Shown here one piece after another: positions 1-8,616 of a stretch of 64,000 bases of DNA. The position numbers and the translations under genes were made by a program. Source of the DNA: Salinisphaera japonica YTM-1 (GTDB lineage: Bacteria > Pseudomonadota > Gammaproteobacteria > Nevskiales > Salinisphaeraceae); NCBI RefSeq assembly GCF_003788585.1, contig NZ_AYKG01000001.1:186001-250000 (forward strand). Reading direction: 5' to 3'. Below the pieces are notes generated by a model. That model worked only from the letters and a program-made list of their open reading frames with translations, searched no databases and had not been told where the DNA came from. Numbering within the stretch: the first letter of the stretch is position 1; every line of letters begins with the position of its first letter.

Positions 1-9
1 GACAGCTGG

Positions 10-387
10 ATGTGGGCCGAAGCAGTGGCGCGCCAGGAGCGCGCCGATCGCTTGCAGAAACAGTTCTTCAAGCGGGCAACCCCGCGGCCGCGGCGTCAGT
101 GGGAGCCGCCGGTGGATCTGTTCGAAACCCAGGACGCGCTCTACGTGATCGTAGCCCTGCCGGGCGTCTCGAACGCCACGTTGACCGAGCTGGAAGTCCG
201 CGGCGATACGCTGTTCGTCGCCGGCGATCGGCGGGTGCCCACCCCCGGCCAGGAAGCGGTTCTGCACCGGCTGGAGATCCCGCACGGTCATTTCGAACGC
301 GCCGTGACCCTGCCCTGGCCGCGGCTGGCCATCGCCGGCCATGAACTCAAGGACGGCTGTCTATATCTGACCCTGTCCAAGCGCTAA
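10..387 (+). CDS. Hsp20/alpha-crystallin small heat-shock protein (possibly 5'-partial)
   Basis: Small heat-shock chaperone that holds unfolding proteins in the cytoplasm. The alpha-crystallin domain fills most of the 125 residues: it opens with PPVDLFETQDALYVIVALPG, and the end carries the family's strand pattern (LEIPHGHFERAVTLP, then GCLYLTL). The reading frame is open back to base 1 (codons for D-S-W precede the ATG), so the true start may lie outside the window. It stops 14 bp before lon on the same strand, so holdase and protease are probably co-transcribed. Family is clear; the N-terminus is uncertain. Confidence 0.85.
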   Translation: MWAEAVARQERADRLQKQFFKRATPRPRRQWEPPVDLFETQDALYVIVALPGVSNATLTELEVRGDTLFVAGDRRVPTPGQEAVLHRLEIPHGHFERAVTLPWPRLAIAGHELKDGCLYLTLSKR

Positions 388-401
388 ATCTCGAGTATTC
401 C

Positions 402-2825
402 ATGAGCGAACAAGACACGAACGCACGCGTCGACGAGCCCGCGCGCCCCGAGCCGGGTGAGACCATCGAAGGCCCGAGCACGACGCTGGTCTATAACCGC
501 CAGCAGGCCTCGCGCCCGGAAACCATCCGGGTGCTGCCCATGACCGAAACCGTGATGTTTCCCGAGCTGGTCATGCCCGTGGTGCTCAACCGCCAGGCCA
601 ATATCAACGCCGCCCAGAAAGCCATGCACGCGGATGAACCGGTCGGCCTGCTGCTCGGAGACGCTCAAAGCCCGGAGATGAACAGCCCAAACGGCCTGCA
701 TCGTTTTGGCACGGTGGTGAACATCCTGCGCTATGTGACCGGCAACGACGGCGCGCATCATCTGGTGTGCCAGGGCGTGTCGCGCTTCAAGGTGCGCGAG
801 TTCATCGAGGATGAAACCGGCGCGCTGAGCGCGAAGATCATCTGGATCGACGAGCCGGCCGCTGAGGGCGACAAACAGATCGATGCCCGCATGTCGAACC
901 TGCGCACGCGAGCGCTGGAGGCCATCGAATTGATGGATCAGCCCTCGCGGGAACTGGCCAACGCCATCCGCGCGATCGACTCGGCGGCGCTGCTGGCAGA
1001 CGCCACCGCGGGTTATCTCGGCCTCAAGGCCAAGGAAAAACAACAGATTCTGGAGACCGTGGCGCTGGATGCCCGCCTGGAGCTGGTCCAGTCGTTCATG
1101 GACTATCGGCTTGAGGTGATGCGTCTGTCGCAGGACATCAACAAGCAGACGCAGGACCGGATGTCCGAGCATCAGCGCAAGGCGATGCTGCGCGAGCAGA
1201 TGCGCTCGATCCAGCGCGAGCTCGGCGAGGACGACAGCGTGGCCGAGGAGGCCGAGCGTCTGCGCGAAGCCCTGGACAAGGCCAATCTGCCCGAGGACGC
1301 GGCCGAGCAGACCACGCGCGAGCTCAAACGCCTGGAGCGCATGTCCGAGTCCTCGGCCGAGTACTCGATGGTGCGCACCTACCTCGAACTGATGGCCGAG
1401 TTGCCCTGGGCCGAGCTCTCCACCGACGCCATCGATATCAAAGAGTCGCGCGCGATTCTGGACGCGGATCACTACGGCCTGGACAAGATCAAGCGCCGTA
1501 TCCTTGAGCATCTGGCCGTGCACAAGCTCAACCCCGAGGGCAAGGCACCCATCCTGTGTTTCGTCGGCCCGCCGGGCGTGGGCAAGACCTCGCTGGGCCG
1601 CTCGATCGCGCGGGCCATGAACCGTGAGTTCGTGCGCGCGGCCCTTGGCGGCGTGCACGATGAATCCGAGATTCGCGGGCATCGACGAACCTATGTAGGC
1701 GCCATGCCGGGCTCGATCATCAGCCAGATCAAGAAAGCCGGCACGCGCAACCCGGTGTTCATGCTGGATGAGATGGACAAGCTCGGCGCCTCCGCCCACG
1801 GCGATCCGGCCTCGGCCCTGCTCGAGGTGCTGGACCCGTCGCAGAACGATACCTTCAACGATCACTATCTGGGCACGCCGTTCGATCTGTCGAAGGTGAT
1901 GTTCATCGCCACGGCCAACGTGCTGGACACCATTCCCGGCCCGCTGCGCGATCGCATGGAAGTCATCGAAGTGCCGGGCTACACGCGCGAGGAAAAGAAA
2001 CAGATCGCCAAGCGGTATCTCGTGGATCGCCAGCTGGAACAGTCGGGCGTGACCCGCGAACAGGTCGATATTTCCGATGCCGCGCTGGATACGATCATCG
2101 CCGGCTACACCCGCGAGGCGGGCCTGCGTAACTTCGAGCGCCAGATCGGTGCCATCGCCCGGCATGCCGCCGTCAAGATCGCCGAGGGCGAGCCCGGCCC
2201 GGGCCTGATCGAGCCCGATGACCTCAAGGCCATCATCGGCGCCAAGCGCGTGGATGATGAAGTCGCCCTGCGCACGAGCGTGGCCGGCGTGGTCACGGGC
2301 CTGGCCTGGACCCCGGCCGGCGGCGATATCCTGTTCGTCGAGGTCTCGCGCTCACCCGGCAACGGCAAGCTGACGATCACCGGCCAGCTGGGTGATGTCA
2401 TGCGTGAATCCGCCCAGGCGGCCCTGTCACTGGTCAAGGCACGGGCCGAGACGCTGGGCATCGAGCAGGAACGCCTGGACAAGTCGGATATCCATATCCA
2501 CGTGCCCGCCGGGGCCATCAAGAAAGACGGCCCCAGCGCCGGCGTGGCGCTCTACACCGCGCTGGTCTCACTGCTGACCGATCGCAAGGTGAAAAACGAT
2601 GTCGCCATGACCGGCGAAATCAGCCTGCGCGGGCAAGTGCTGCCCATCGGCGGCGTGAAGGAAAAGACGCTGGCCGCGCATCAAGCCGGCATCAAGACCG
2701 TGCTGCTGCCCGAGCGCAACGCCCGCGACGAAGACGATATTCCCGACAATATCCGCGAAGCCTTGGATATCCGGTATATCGGCGAGGTCAGTCAGGCGAT
2801 CGAGCTGGCGCTGGAGACGAACTGA
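402..2825 (+). CDS. lon: ATP-dependent Lon protease
   Basis: Cytoplasmic AAA+ serine protease that degrades misfolded and regulatory proteins. At 807 residues it has the full bacterial layout: N-terminal substrate domain (from about residue 45, IRVLPMTETVMFPE), a long helical linker, an AAA+ module with Walker A GPPGVGKT at 389-396 and Walker B FMLDEMDK, and a C-terminal protease domain with the Ser712-Lys755 dyad (motifs KDGPSAG and GGVKEK). The 43-residue dyad spacing equals that of E. coli Lon (Ser679-Lys722). It follows the Hsp20 gene by 14 bp. I see no heat-shock promoter with confidence because the region upstream is outside the window. Confidence 0.97.
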   Translation: MSEQDTNARVDEPARPEPGETIEGPSTTLVYNRQQASRPETIRVLPMTETVMFPELVMPVVLNRQANINAAQKAMHADEPVGLLLGDAQSPEMNSPNGLHRFGTVVNILRYVTGNDGAHHLVCQGVSRFKVREFIEDETGALSAKIIWIDEPAAEGDKQIDARMSNLRTRALEAIELMDQPSRELANAIRAIDSAALLADATAGYLGLKAKEKQQILETVALDARLELVQSFMDYRLEVMRLSQDINKQTQDRMSEHQRKAMLREQMRSIQRELGEDDSVAEEAERLREALDKANLPEDAAEQTTRELKRLERMSESSAEYSMVRTYLELMAELPWAELSTDAIDIKESRAILDADHYGLDKIKRRILEHLAVHKLNPEGKAPILCFVGPPGVGKTSLGRSIARAMNREFVRAALGGVHDESEIRGHRRTYVGAMPGSIISQIKKAGTRNPVFMLDEMDKLGASAHGDPASALLEVLDPSQNDTFNDHYLGTPFDLSKVMFIATANVLDTIPGPLRDRMEVIEVPGYTREEKKQIAKRYLVDRQLEQSGVTREQVDISDAALDTIIAGYTREAGLRNFERQIGAIARHAAVKIAEGEPGPGLIEPDDLKAIIGAKRVDDEVALRTSVAGVVTGLAWTPAGGDILFVEVSRSPGNGKLTITGQLGDVMRESAQAALSLVKARAETLGIEQERLDKSDIHIHVPAGAIKKDGPSAGVALYTALVSLLTDRKVKNDVAMTGEISLRGQVLPIGGVKEKTLAAHQAGIKTVLLPERNARDEDDIPDNIREALDIRYIGEVSQAIELALETN

Positions 2826-2841
2826 GTACGCGGCTTTGCTA

Positions 2842-2883
2842 TTGAACCCTATATGAGGTCAAATAGACTCAAATAGGGTTCAA
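2842..2883. promoter_or_regulatory. Inverted repeat upstream of the winged-helix/nucleotidyltransferase pair (likely operator)
   Basis: Left arm ttgaaccctatatgag (2842-2857) and right arm ctcaaatagggttcaa (2868-2883) are reverse complements at 15 of 16 positions, separated by 10 bp. The octamer tcaaatag also occurs twice as a direct repeat inside it. It ends 11 bp before the start codon of a winged-helix gene, the usual place for an autoregulatory operator. No T-run follows, so it is not a Rho-independent terminator for lon. Confidence 0.65.
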
Positions 2884-2894
2884 ACGGATGCTTA

Positions 2895-3239
2895 ATGCTC
2901 GAGCTATTATTGGGCGGACAAACCGCTGAAAAAGTGCTGCTCTACCTGAACGAACAAGATCGCGGCTATGGGCGTGAGATCGCTCGCGCCTGTGGTCTGC
3001 CGGTGACCCCCGTCAACCGCCAACTTGCTAAGTTCGCCGAGGCAGGATACCTCGTGAGCCAAGTCTTCGGCCGCGCACGGGTGTATACATGGAATCCGCG
3101 TAATCCGCTGGTAGCCTCGCTTCGTGTGTTTCTTTCCGATGCGTTTTCGATGTTGCCGAGCAGCCAGCAGGCTGCACTTTCCATGCAACGCCGTCGGCCG
3201 CGAAACGCGGCTAAACGCCTCGAACCAATCGATGAATGA
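2895..3239 (+). CDS. Winged-helix DNA-binding protein (putative antitoxin/repressor)
   Basis: A 114-residue protein whose first 70 residues read as a winged helix: helix TAEKVLLYLNEQ, then the helix-turn-helix GREIARACGLPVTPVNRQLAKFAEAGYLV, then a wing FGRARVYTWNP. The C-terminus is basic (RRRPRNAAKR) and could contact DNA or the partner. It overlaps the downstream nucleotidyltransferase gene by 4 bp (ATGA), so the two are translationally coupled, and it follows a strong inverted repeat. By analogy with AbiEi/AbiEii it is probably an autorepressing antitoxin, but it is much smaller than AbiEi, so the role is inferred. Confidence 0.7.
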   Translation: MLELLLGGQTAEKVLLYLNEQDRGYGREIARACGLPVTPVNRQLAKFAEAGYLVSQVFGRARVYTWNPRNPLVASLRVFLSDAFSMLPSSQQAALSMQRRRPRNAAKRLEPIDE

Positions 3240-3766
3240 ACGCGGCAGACGACATTACCGCTCTCGCTGCAACCGTGTCCCAGGCATTGGCAGCAGCGGG
3301 TATTGAAGCCGTTCTATCCGGCGGCGCGGCCGTCCAGATCTACTCGGACGCTGCCTATGTCTCAAAAGATTTGGACTTCGTTACCGCAGCAGGCCACCGC
3401 GAGCTCAGGTCCGTTCTCGCTACGTTAGGGTTCAAGCCCGGGCGCTCTCGGCGGCTGTTCGAGTCAGCAGACAGCGCCTATCTAGTGGAATTCCCTGCGT
3501 GGCCGCTGGCTGTGGGCGATGAATTAGTGCGCTCGTGGGCATGTCTACGTACGCAATACGGCGACCTGCAAATTTTGACGCCGACGCAATCAGTCAAAGA
3601 CCGGCTTGCTGCGTTTTACCACTGGAAAGATCGCCAAGCGCTCTTACAGGCGGTTTGTATTACGCGTCAGCAAGATAACGTCGATCTAGCAGAAATCGAA
3701 CGTTGGTCAAAAGCAGAACAGAGCGCCACCGGCTTCGAGACGTTCAAAAAACATCTGGAACAGTGA
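3236..3766 (+). CDS. Nucleotidyltransferase-fold protein (putative toxin)
   Basis: A 176-residue protein with the minimal nucleotidyltransferase signature: a glycine/serine loop LSGGAAVQIYS around residues 27-37, then KDLDFVT, in which the two Asp-type positions of the DxD-like metal site would lie. The later segment TPTQSVKDRLAAFYHWKDRQALLQA matches the C-terminal helices of AbiEii/DUF6036-type nucleotidyltransferases. It is coupled to the winged-helix gene by an ATGA overlap. The stretch is visibly poorer in G+C than lon and rdgC, which suggests acquisition. Toxic activity is an inference from the arrangement. Confidence 0.65.
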   Translation: MNAADDITALAATVSQALAAAGIEAVLSGGAAVQIYSDAAYVSKDLDFVTAAGHRELRSVLATLGFKPGRSRRLFESADSAYLVEFPAWPLAVGDELVRSWACLRTQYGDLQILTPTQSVKDRLAAFYHWKDRQALLQAVCITRQQDNVDLAEIERWSKAEQSATGFETFKKHLEQ

Positions 3767-3780
3767 TAGCGCAATCCGCG

Positions 3781-4359
3781 TCACGGCGATTGATTGTCGA
3801 TCAATGCCCTGGTTCGATCGGCCACTAGATAGCAATGCGCGTCTTTTGCGTCCAGCGCGGCGAGCGCGTCGGCCAAATTGAGCACATAGTCCCGATTGGG
3901 CCCGCTCGGCCCGGTTGAAGCCGCGACCTGCGCGGCGATGGCCTCGATTCGTGCCTCGCCCAGCCAGGCCGCGTTGTCGGGCGTGGCGATATAAACCAGG
4001 CCTTTTTCGGTATGCCCGTCGGCAAACGTCATGGCTTGCGCGAAGCGCAGATAGCCGTTCTTTTCACGATGATCGAGATAATCGAACACGGCCGGGGTCA
4101 CGCGATACGCCATGCCCAGACAGGTTTCACCCGGGGCTTCGACGAGCGTGACCACGCGCCCCGGCGCCTCCGGCGTCCCGCGATGATCGTGTGAGCCCTG
4201 CCAGTAGCGCCGCACCCAGCCTTCGATGGTGGCCGGGGCGCGCTCGATATAGTCAAAACCGGCCTTGTAGATCAGCGAGCCGTAGCCAAACAGCCACAGC
4301 TCGTCGTGATCGTCGAAGATGGCGGTCTGGCGATTGGCCTCGGTCGTATCAAAAGACAC
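3781..4359 (-). CDS. ChaC-type gamma-glutamylcyclotransferase
   Basis: Probably cleaves glutathione to 5-oxoproline and Cys-Gly in the cytoplasm. The substrate-binding loop LWLFGYGSLIYK is near the N-terminus, followed by WQGSHDHRGTPEAPGRVVTL and the acidic segment YLDHREKNGYLR, both typical of ChaC. I place the start at the GTG at 4359 (VSFDTTEA). It begins 13 bp after the rdgC stop on the same strand, whereas the longer frame to 4431 would overlap rdgC by 59 bp. Length from the GTG is 192 residues, close to the family's usual length. Probably cotranscribed with rdgC. Confidence 0.85.
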   Translation of the reverse strand: MSFDTTEANRQTAIFDDHDELWLFGYGSLIYKAGFDYIERAPATIEGWVRRYWQGSHDHRGTPEAPGRVVTLVEAPGETCLGMAYRVTPAVFDYLDHREKNGYLRFAQAMTFADGHTEKGLVYIATPDNAAWLGEARIEAIAAQVAASTGPSGPNRDYVLNLADALAALDAKDAHCYLVADRTRALIDNQSP

Positions 4360-4372
4360 GCGACACCCGCGA

Positions 4373-5296
4373 TCAGGCGGCTTGTGTGGAGCACTCGCCG
4401 GCCACACCGAAGTGTGTATACAGCCGGTCAAGCACGCCGCGAATCGCCTCGCCCTGCAGCGCGATACGTGCGGTCAGCTCGGCCACCGCGTCGTCGGCAT
4501 CGACCGAGTCCAGATCCTCCTGGATCAGGTCGAGCGGGCGAATCCGTTTGAGATCGAGGTTTTCGTCGACGTCGAACTCCAGCGCGTCGTCGACCGCCAC
4601 GTTGAGCTTGGTCGCCTGCATGCCCGAGGCCAGATGCGCACAGATCTCATCCTGCTGCAGATCCATCGCCGTGATGCGCAGGCTGGCCTTGGTTTCGTCG
4701 GTGGTTTCCAGCAGGCAGCGATCGCCGAGCTCGAAGCCGTTGGGCAAAGCACCGGGCTCGGTCACCCAGCGCGAGAGTTCGCCGGCCACACCGATCGTGG
4801 GCTCGGCGCGCTTGACCGGCAGGCTGCCGAGTGCCTCGCGCAGGGCCGCCACGACTTCTTCGGCCGTGTTTTCCGACGACGCGTCCACCCAGACGCGGCT
4901 GGCGCGCATGTCCACGATGATCGTGGTGCGCTTGGCGCGTGTGAAGGCGCGCGGCAACAGCTCGAAGTGAACCTCGTCCTTGAGGTCGGCTTTTTCGCGC
5001 CGGCTGACCTTGCGGTCCTCCTTGGCCTCGATGGCTTCCACGCGCTCGGCGACTTCCTCGGCCACGACCGGGCCGGGCAACACGCGCGAGATCGTCTGGT
5101 AACAGCAAACGGCCAGGCCATCCACGACGTGCGTCATGGCGTGTTCGCCCTTCAACGGCGGCACGAAACCGCCCACCGAGACCGTCTGATCACCACAGGG
5201 CGGGCACAGCGCCTCGCCGAGCGCGTCATCGAGCCCGGCGGCCGTCAGACCCAGGTCGCTCGTCCCCAGAAAGACACAGAGATTACGTAACCACAT
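4373..5296 (-). CDS. rdgC: Recombination-associated protein RdgC
   Basis: Nucleoid-associated DNA-binding protein that forms a ring round duplex DNA and restrains RecA; restricted mainly to beta- and gammaproteobacteria. The 307-residue product starts MWLRNLCVF and contains the typical blocks GFVPPL, KREKADLKDEV-like (SRREKADLKDEV) and a C-terminal DRLYTHFG-type end. Length matches the E. coli protein (303). The 325 bp upstream separate it from the divergent ABC-importer operon. Confidence 0.93.
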   Translation of the reverse strand: MWLRNLCVFLGTSDLGLTAAGLDDALGEALCPPCGDQTVSVGGFVPPLKGEHAMTHVVDGLAVCCYQTISRVLPGPVVAEEVAERVEAIEAKEDRKVSRREKADLKDEVHFELLPRAFTRAKRTTIIVDMRASRVWVDASSENTAEEVVAALREALGSLPVKRAEPTIGVAGELSRWVTEPGALPNGFELGDRCLLETTDETKASLRITAMDLQQDEICAHLASGMQATKLNVAVDDALEFDVDENLDLKRIRPLDLIQEDLDSVDADDAVAELTARIALQGEAIRGVLDRLYTHFGVAGECSTQAA

Positions 5297-5621
5297 ACGA
5301 CAGGCCCCCGGACCATCGTCCGGTTTTCATATTGATTTGGATGAGTCGAACCGCAATTCGATAGGTTAGCTTGATCGATCCGCATGCACGGGCATCACAA
5401 CCACCGCGCCGCACCATACGCCGCGCGCCAAGGCTTCTCAAGCGCAAACCGTGGCTGTCGTTATCCCCTATTAAACATGCACTTAAGATTCGCAGAGCCT
5501 ATCGTGGCCGGGCCGGTTCCTGTATTCGGCCCCGCCGACCCATGAACTCAGGCACCGCCTGTGGCAATATCCCGCCACGCTACGGGCCGGGCGGGGACGG
5601 TCCTTGACCATCGAGTCGTTC
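5297..5621. other. Intergenic region between rdgC and the ABC-importer operon
   Basis: About 325 bp between divergent genes. It must hold promoters for rdgC (minus) and the importer (plus). The only things I can point to are AT-richer patches (around 5325-5345 and 5460-5480) and a short imperfect inverted repeat tcgaaccgcaattcga near 5347. I see no convincing gene, RNA or terminator. Confidence 0.4.
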
Positions 5622-6761
5622 ATGGCTTTTTCAAAACGGTCGTTTTCGCATCCATGCTCGCCGGGCCGCCGGCTGTCGAACTGGCTGACGGCCGGCCTGC
5701 TGTTGGCCACGCTGGCGAGCCTGGCGAGCCTGGCTGGCTGCGGCGAGACCGACGACAACGCGTCTGCCAACCGCAACGACGCGCCGCGCGTGGCCACTCA
5801 GATCGGTTATATGCCGATCCTGCCGGATGCCCAACTGTTCGTGAACCTGGAAAACGGCCGTCTCGACAAGGCCGGCATCGAGCCGGATCTCGTGTCGTTC
5901 CAGAACGGCCCGGCCATGGTTCAGGCCCTGGCCTCCGGGCAGCTGGATATTGCCTACTTCGGCATCGGGCCGACGATGGTCGCGCGGGGTAAAGGTGCCG
6001 ATATCCGCGTGGTCGCGGCCAATATCGTCGAGCAGATCAGCTTTGTCGCCCTGGCCCCGCTGGCCGGGTATTTTGAAAACGGCCCGGCGGATACCGCCTT
6101 CGCGCGTTTTGCCAAAGCCGAAGGCCGCAAGGCCAAGATATCGACTTTTCCCATCGGCTCGGTGCCGCAAACGGTGTTCGATTACTGGCGGGTCAACACC
6201 CTGGGTATCGATGCTTCTGCCCTGCAGATGGTCTATCAGGGCGCCTCGCAAGTGCAGCAATCGCTGCTGACCGGCGCCGTGGACGGCGCGGCCATCCTGG
6301 AACCCGTGGTCTCGATCGTGCAGTCGCGCAGTGATGCCGCCCGCGTGATCGCAAGCGGGGGCGAGTTGTTTGAAAACCAGCCGGGCGCGGTCATGGCCGT
6401 ACGTGCGGATTACCTGTCGGCCCACCCGGACGTGGTCAAACGCCTGGTGGCCGCACAGATCGATGCCACGAAAGCACTGAACGCGGGTGACGAGGCCGCG
6501 GTGTCGGCTGTCGCCAAGCATGTCGGCGGCGGGCGGCTGCCACGCGAGATCATTCAAACCGCAGTGGCCCACTCGAAGGATCATTTCGTGGCGGATCCGC
6601 ATCGCATCATCGATGCCACCAATCGGATGTACGACTTCCAGCGCGAACAAGGCACGCTAACCGGCGATCTGGATATCGACGCGCTGTTCGATACCTCGTT
6701 CTTCGACGCCGTCGCGGGCTCTGATGGGCCCGGCCACGGCGAACCGGCGCTGGCCAACTAG
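5622..6761 (+). CDS. ABC-importer substrate-binding lipoprotein (NitT/TauT family)
   Basis: Periplasmic binding protein of the nitrate/sulfonate/taurine/thiamine-precursor class. The N-terminus has a basic segment, a hydrophobic helix and a lipobox LAGC, so it should be lipid-anchored. The mature part begins VATQIGYMPILPDAQLFVN and continues with GPAMVQALASGQLDIAYFGIGP, a characteristic ligand-site motif of this family. I chose the ATG at 5622; an in-frame TTG at 5604 is possible. The permease starts 6 bp after its stop. The sequence does not tell the substrate; an oxidised sulfur or nitrogen compound is the family expectation. Confidence 0.9.
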   Translation: MAFSKRSFSHPCSPGRRLSNWLTAGLLLATLASLASLAGCGETDDNASANRNDAPRVATQIGYMPILPDAQLFVNLENGRLDKAGIEPDLVSFQNGPAMVQALASGQLDIAYFGIGPTMVARGKGADIRVVAANIVEQISFVALAPLAGYFENGPADTAFARFAKAEGRKAKISTFPIGSVPQTVFDYWRVNTLGIDASALQMVYQGASQVQQSLLTGAVDGAAILEPVVSIVQSRSDAARVIASGGELFENQPGAVMAVRADYLSAHPDVVKRLVAAQIDATKALNAGDEAAVSAVAKHVGGGRLPREIIQTAVAHSKDHFVADPHRIIDATNRMYDFQREQGTLTGDLDIDALFDTSFFDAVAGSDGPGHGEPALAN

Positions 6762-6767
6762 CCCCGT

Positions 6768-7571
6768 ATGGCGCGACGTGGATCTCGAACCGCCGGCGCT
6801 GCGGCCAGCAAAACACCCGTCAGCCGTCTGCGCCGCATCGCACTCGGCGTGGCCGGGCTGGCGGCCTTCATAGCGCTGTGGAAATGTGCGTTCGTCTTCG
6901 CCTGGGCGCCGCCGGGCACCCTGCCGGATCCGTTTTCGATTCCGGCCGCGCTGGTGGCCGAGTACACCAGCGGCCATCTGCTGCCGGCTCTGGGCTCGAG
7001 CCTGATCCATTATGTCTGGGGCCTGGCCGTGGGCACGGTCGCCGGTTTCACGGTGGGGCTTCTGGCGGCCACGTCGCCGGCTTTCGATGATGTTCATCAC
7101 GTGCTGGCGCGTATTCTGCGCCCGATTCCGCCGCTGGCCTGGGTGGTGTTCGCGATTGCCTGGTTTCAGGTCAGCCATGCCGGCGCGGCGTTCGTCATTT
7201 CCATCGGCGTGTTCTGGGTCAATTACTTCGCCACGGCCGCCGGCGTGGCCGGGGTGGATCCGCGCTTCTACGAGCTGGCCCGTGCCTTCGGCCACGGCGG
7301 TTTCGTGGCCCGTGTGACCACGGTCACGCTGCCCGGCGCGGCCCCGGGGATTCTCTCGGGCATGCGCACGGGCGTGGGCCAGGCCTGGATGACGCTGATC
7401 GCCGCCGAGCTGCTCGGCGTGCCGGGCATGGGCCAACAGATGAACTCGGCGGCCGGTGTTGGCGCCTATGACGCGGTCGTGGTTTATATGCTGGCGATAT
7501 CGTTGATCTATTCGCTGTCCGACGGTGCCTTCGCACTGATACAGAATCGGGTACTGCGGTGGCGGCCATGA
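6768..7571 (+). CDS. ABC-importer permease (NitT/TauT family)
   Basis: Inner-membrane permease of 267 residues with about six hydrophobic segments. The cytoplasmic EAA loop, which docks the ATPase, is YELARAFGHGGFVARVTTVTLPGAAPGILSGMRTGVG, close to the family EAAxxxGAxxxxxxxxxxLP pattern. The N-terminus is basic (MARRGSRTAGAAASK), as expected for the cytoplasmic side. It lies 6 bp after the binding-protein gene and overlaps the ATPase gene by 4 bp (ATGA), so the three form one transporter. Confidence 0.92.
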   Translation: MARRGSRTAGAAASKTPVSRLRRIALGVAGLAAFIALWKCAFVFAWAPPGTLPDPFSIPAALVAEYTSGHLLPALGSSLIHYVWGLAVGTVAGFTVGLLAATSPAFDDVHHVLARILRPIPPLAWVVFAIAWFQVSHAGAAFVISIGVFWVNYFATAAGVAGVDPRFYELARAFGHGGFVARVTTVTLPGAAPGILSGMRTGVGQAWMTLIAAELLGVPGMGQQMNSAAGVGAYDAVVVYMLAISLIYSLSDGAFALIQNRVLRWRP

Positions 7572-8305
7572 GCGGCAACGATCTGCTCACGATCCAGGGG
7601 CTGCACTTTGCCTACCCCGACATCGAAACCCCGGTGTTTTCCGATATCGATCTGTCGATTGCCGACGGCGAATTCGTGGCCCTGGTCGGCGGCTCGGGAG
7701 TGGGCAAATCCACGCTGCTTAGAAACGTCGCCGGGGTGATCGCGCCCAGCGGCGGTCAGCTGTCTATCGCACCGGCTGCTTCGCGTGGCAGCCGTGATCG
7801 CGCTTTTGTGTTTCAGGACACACGCCTGCTGCCCTGGCGCCGGATCGATGCCAATATCGATTACGGCCTGACCGGGCTGGGGCTGTCGAAAAAACAGCGG
7901 CGCGAGCGGATCGATGAAGTGCTCGAGCTGACCGATATGAGTGCTTATCGCCGACGCTGGCCGCACGCCATTTCCGGCGGCCAGGCCCAGCGTATCGGCC
8001 TGGCGCGCGCACTGGCCGTGCACCCGCGGCTGTTGCTGATGGACGAGCCGTTTTCGGCCGTGGATGCGCTGACGCGCTCGCGTCTGCAGGACGAGCTGCT
8101 GACGATCTGGCGCCGGATCGGCATGGCTGTCTTGTTCGTGACCCACGATATTGAGGAAGCCACCTACCTGGCTGATCGCGTCATCGTCATGCGCGGCGCC
8201 CCGGCGGCCATCGTGCGCCGCGAAACCATTGCCTGTACCCGCCCCCGTGATCGCACGGCCGCGGATTTCCGCGCGCTGGCACGCGACATCGCCGACTCGC
8301 TATGA
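7568..8305 (+). CDS. ABC-importer ATPase (NitT/TauT family)
   Basis: Cytoplasmic ATPase of the importer. Visible motifs in order: Walker A GGSGVGKS, Q-loop VFQDTRLLPWR, signature SGGQAQRIGLARAL, Walker B LLLMDEPFSAVD and the switch His in LFVTHDIEEA. The start is taken at the ATG that overlaps the permease stop (ATGA, 7568); a GTG three codons upstream is possible. The downstream DsrE-like gene overlaps its end by 4 bp, so it belongs to the same operon. Confidence 0.95.
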   Translation: MSGNDLLTIQGLHFAYPDIETPVFSDIDLSIADGEFVALVGGSGVGKSTLLRNVAGVIAPSGGQLSIAPAASRGSRDRAFVFQDTRLLPWRRIDANIDYGLTGLGLSKKQRRERIDEVLELTDMSAYRRRWPHAISGGQAQRIGLARALAVHPRLLLMDEPFSAVDALTRSRLQDELLTIWRRIGMAVLFVTHDIEEATYLADRVIVMRGAPAAIVRRETIACTRPRDRTAADFRALARDIADSL

Positions 8306-8616
8306 TTGAAACCGCCGACGACACCCTGCGCCTGCTGATCCACGCCCCCACCGAAGGCGCGCTGGCCCGCGCCCGTAGTAATGCCAGCAACCTGCTGCGC
8401 GCCGAGCCCGCGGCCGCGGTGGAGATCGTGATTAACGGCCCGGCTGTCGCCGCGGCCCTGGCCAGCCCGCACGATACGGATCGCCTGCTGCGTGTGTGTG
8501 CCAACACCCTGGCCAACAACGATCTCGAGGCCGATCCCGAACTGGCCCGGGTCAAGGCCGCCGTGCTCTATATCGCCCAGCGCCAGCGCGACGGCTGGGC
8601 GTATATGCGGGCCTAG
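8302..8616 (+). CDS. DsrE-family-like small protein linked to the importer
   Basis: A 104-residue protein coupled by an ATGA overlap to the ABC ATPase. It resembles DsrE/YchN-type proteins: an N-terminal strand (LRLLIHAPT), a helix of small residues (ARARSNASNLL), a second strand with a glycine turn (VEIVINGPAV) and a Cys-x-Asn-Thr-Leu segment (RVCANTLANN), the place where DsrE relatives carry a sulfur-handling cysteine. This suggests, but does not show, that the imported compound contains sulfur. Its stop overlaps the stop of the GST gene on the other strand by 3-4 bp. Confidence 0.65.
   Translation: MIETADDTLRLLIHAPTEGALARARSNASNLLRAEPAAAVEIVINGPAVAAALASPHDTDRLLRVCANTLANNDLEADPELARVKAAVLYIAQRQRDGWAYMRA

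Noticed and set aside
384-2165. Long minus-strand frame opposite lon
   Set aside because: It is the antisense shadow of a fully conserved lon gene, His/Gly/Arg-rich with no domain.
2842-2883. Inverted repeat read as a lon terminator
   Set aside because: No T-run follows either arm and it sits directly before a winged-helix gene, so an operator fits better.
4319-5290. Long plus-strand frame opposite rdgC and the start of chaC
   Set aside because: Shadow of conserved genes; composition is that of an antisense frame in high-G+C DNA.
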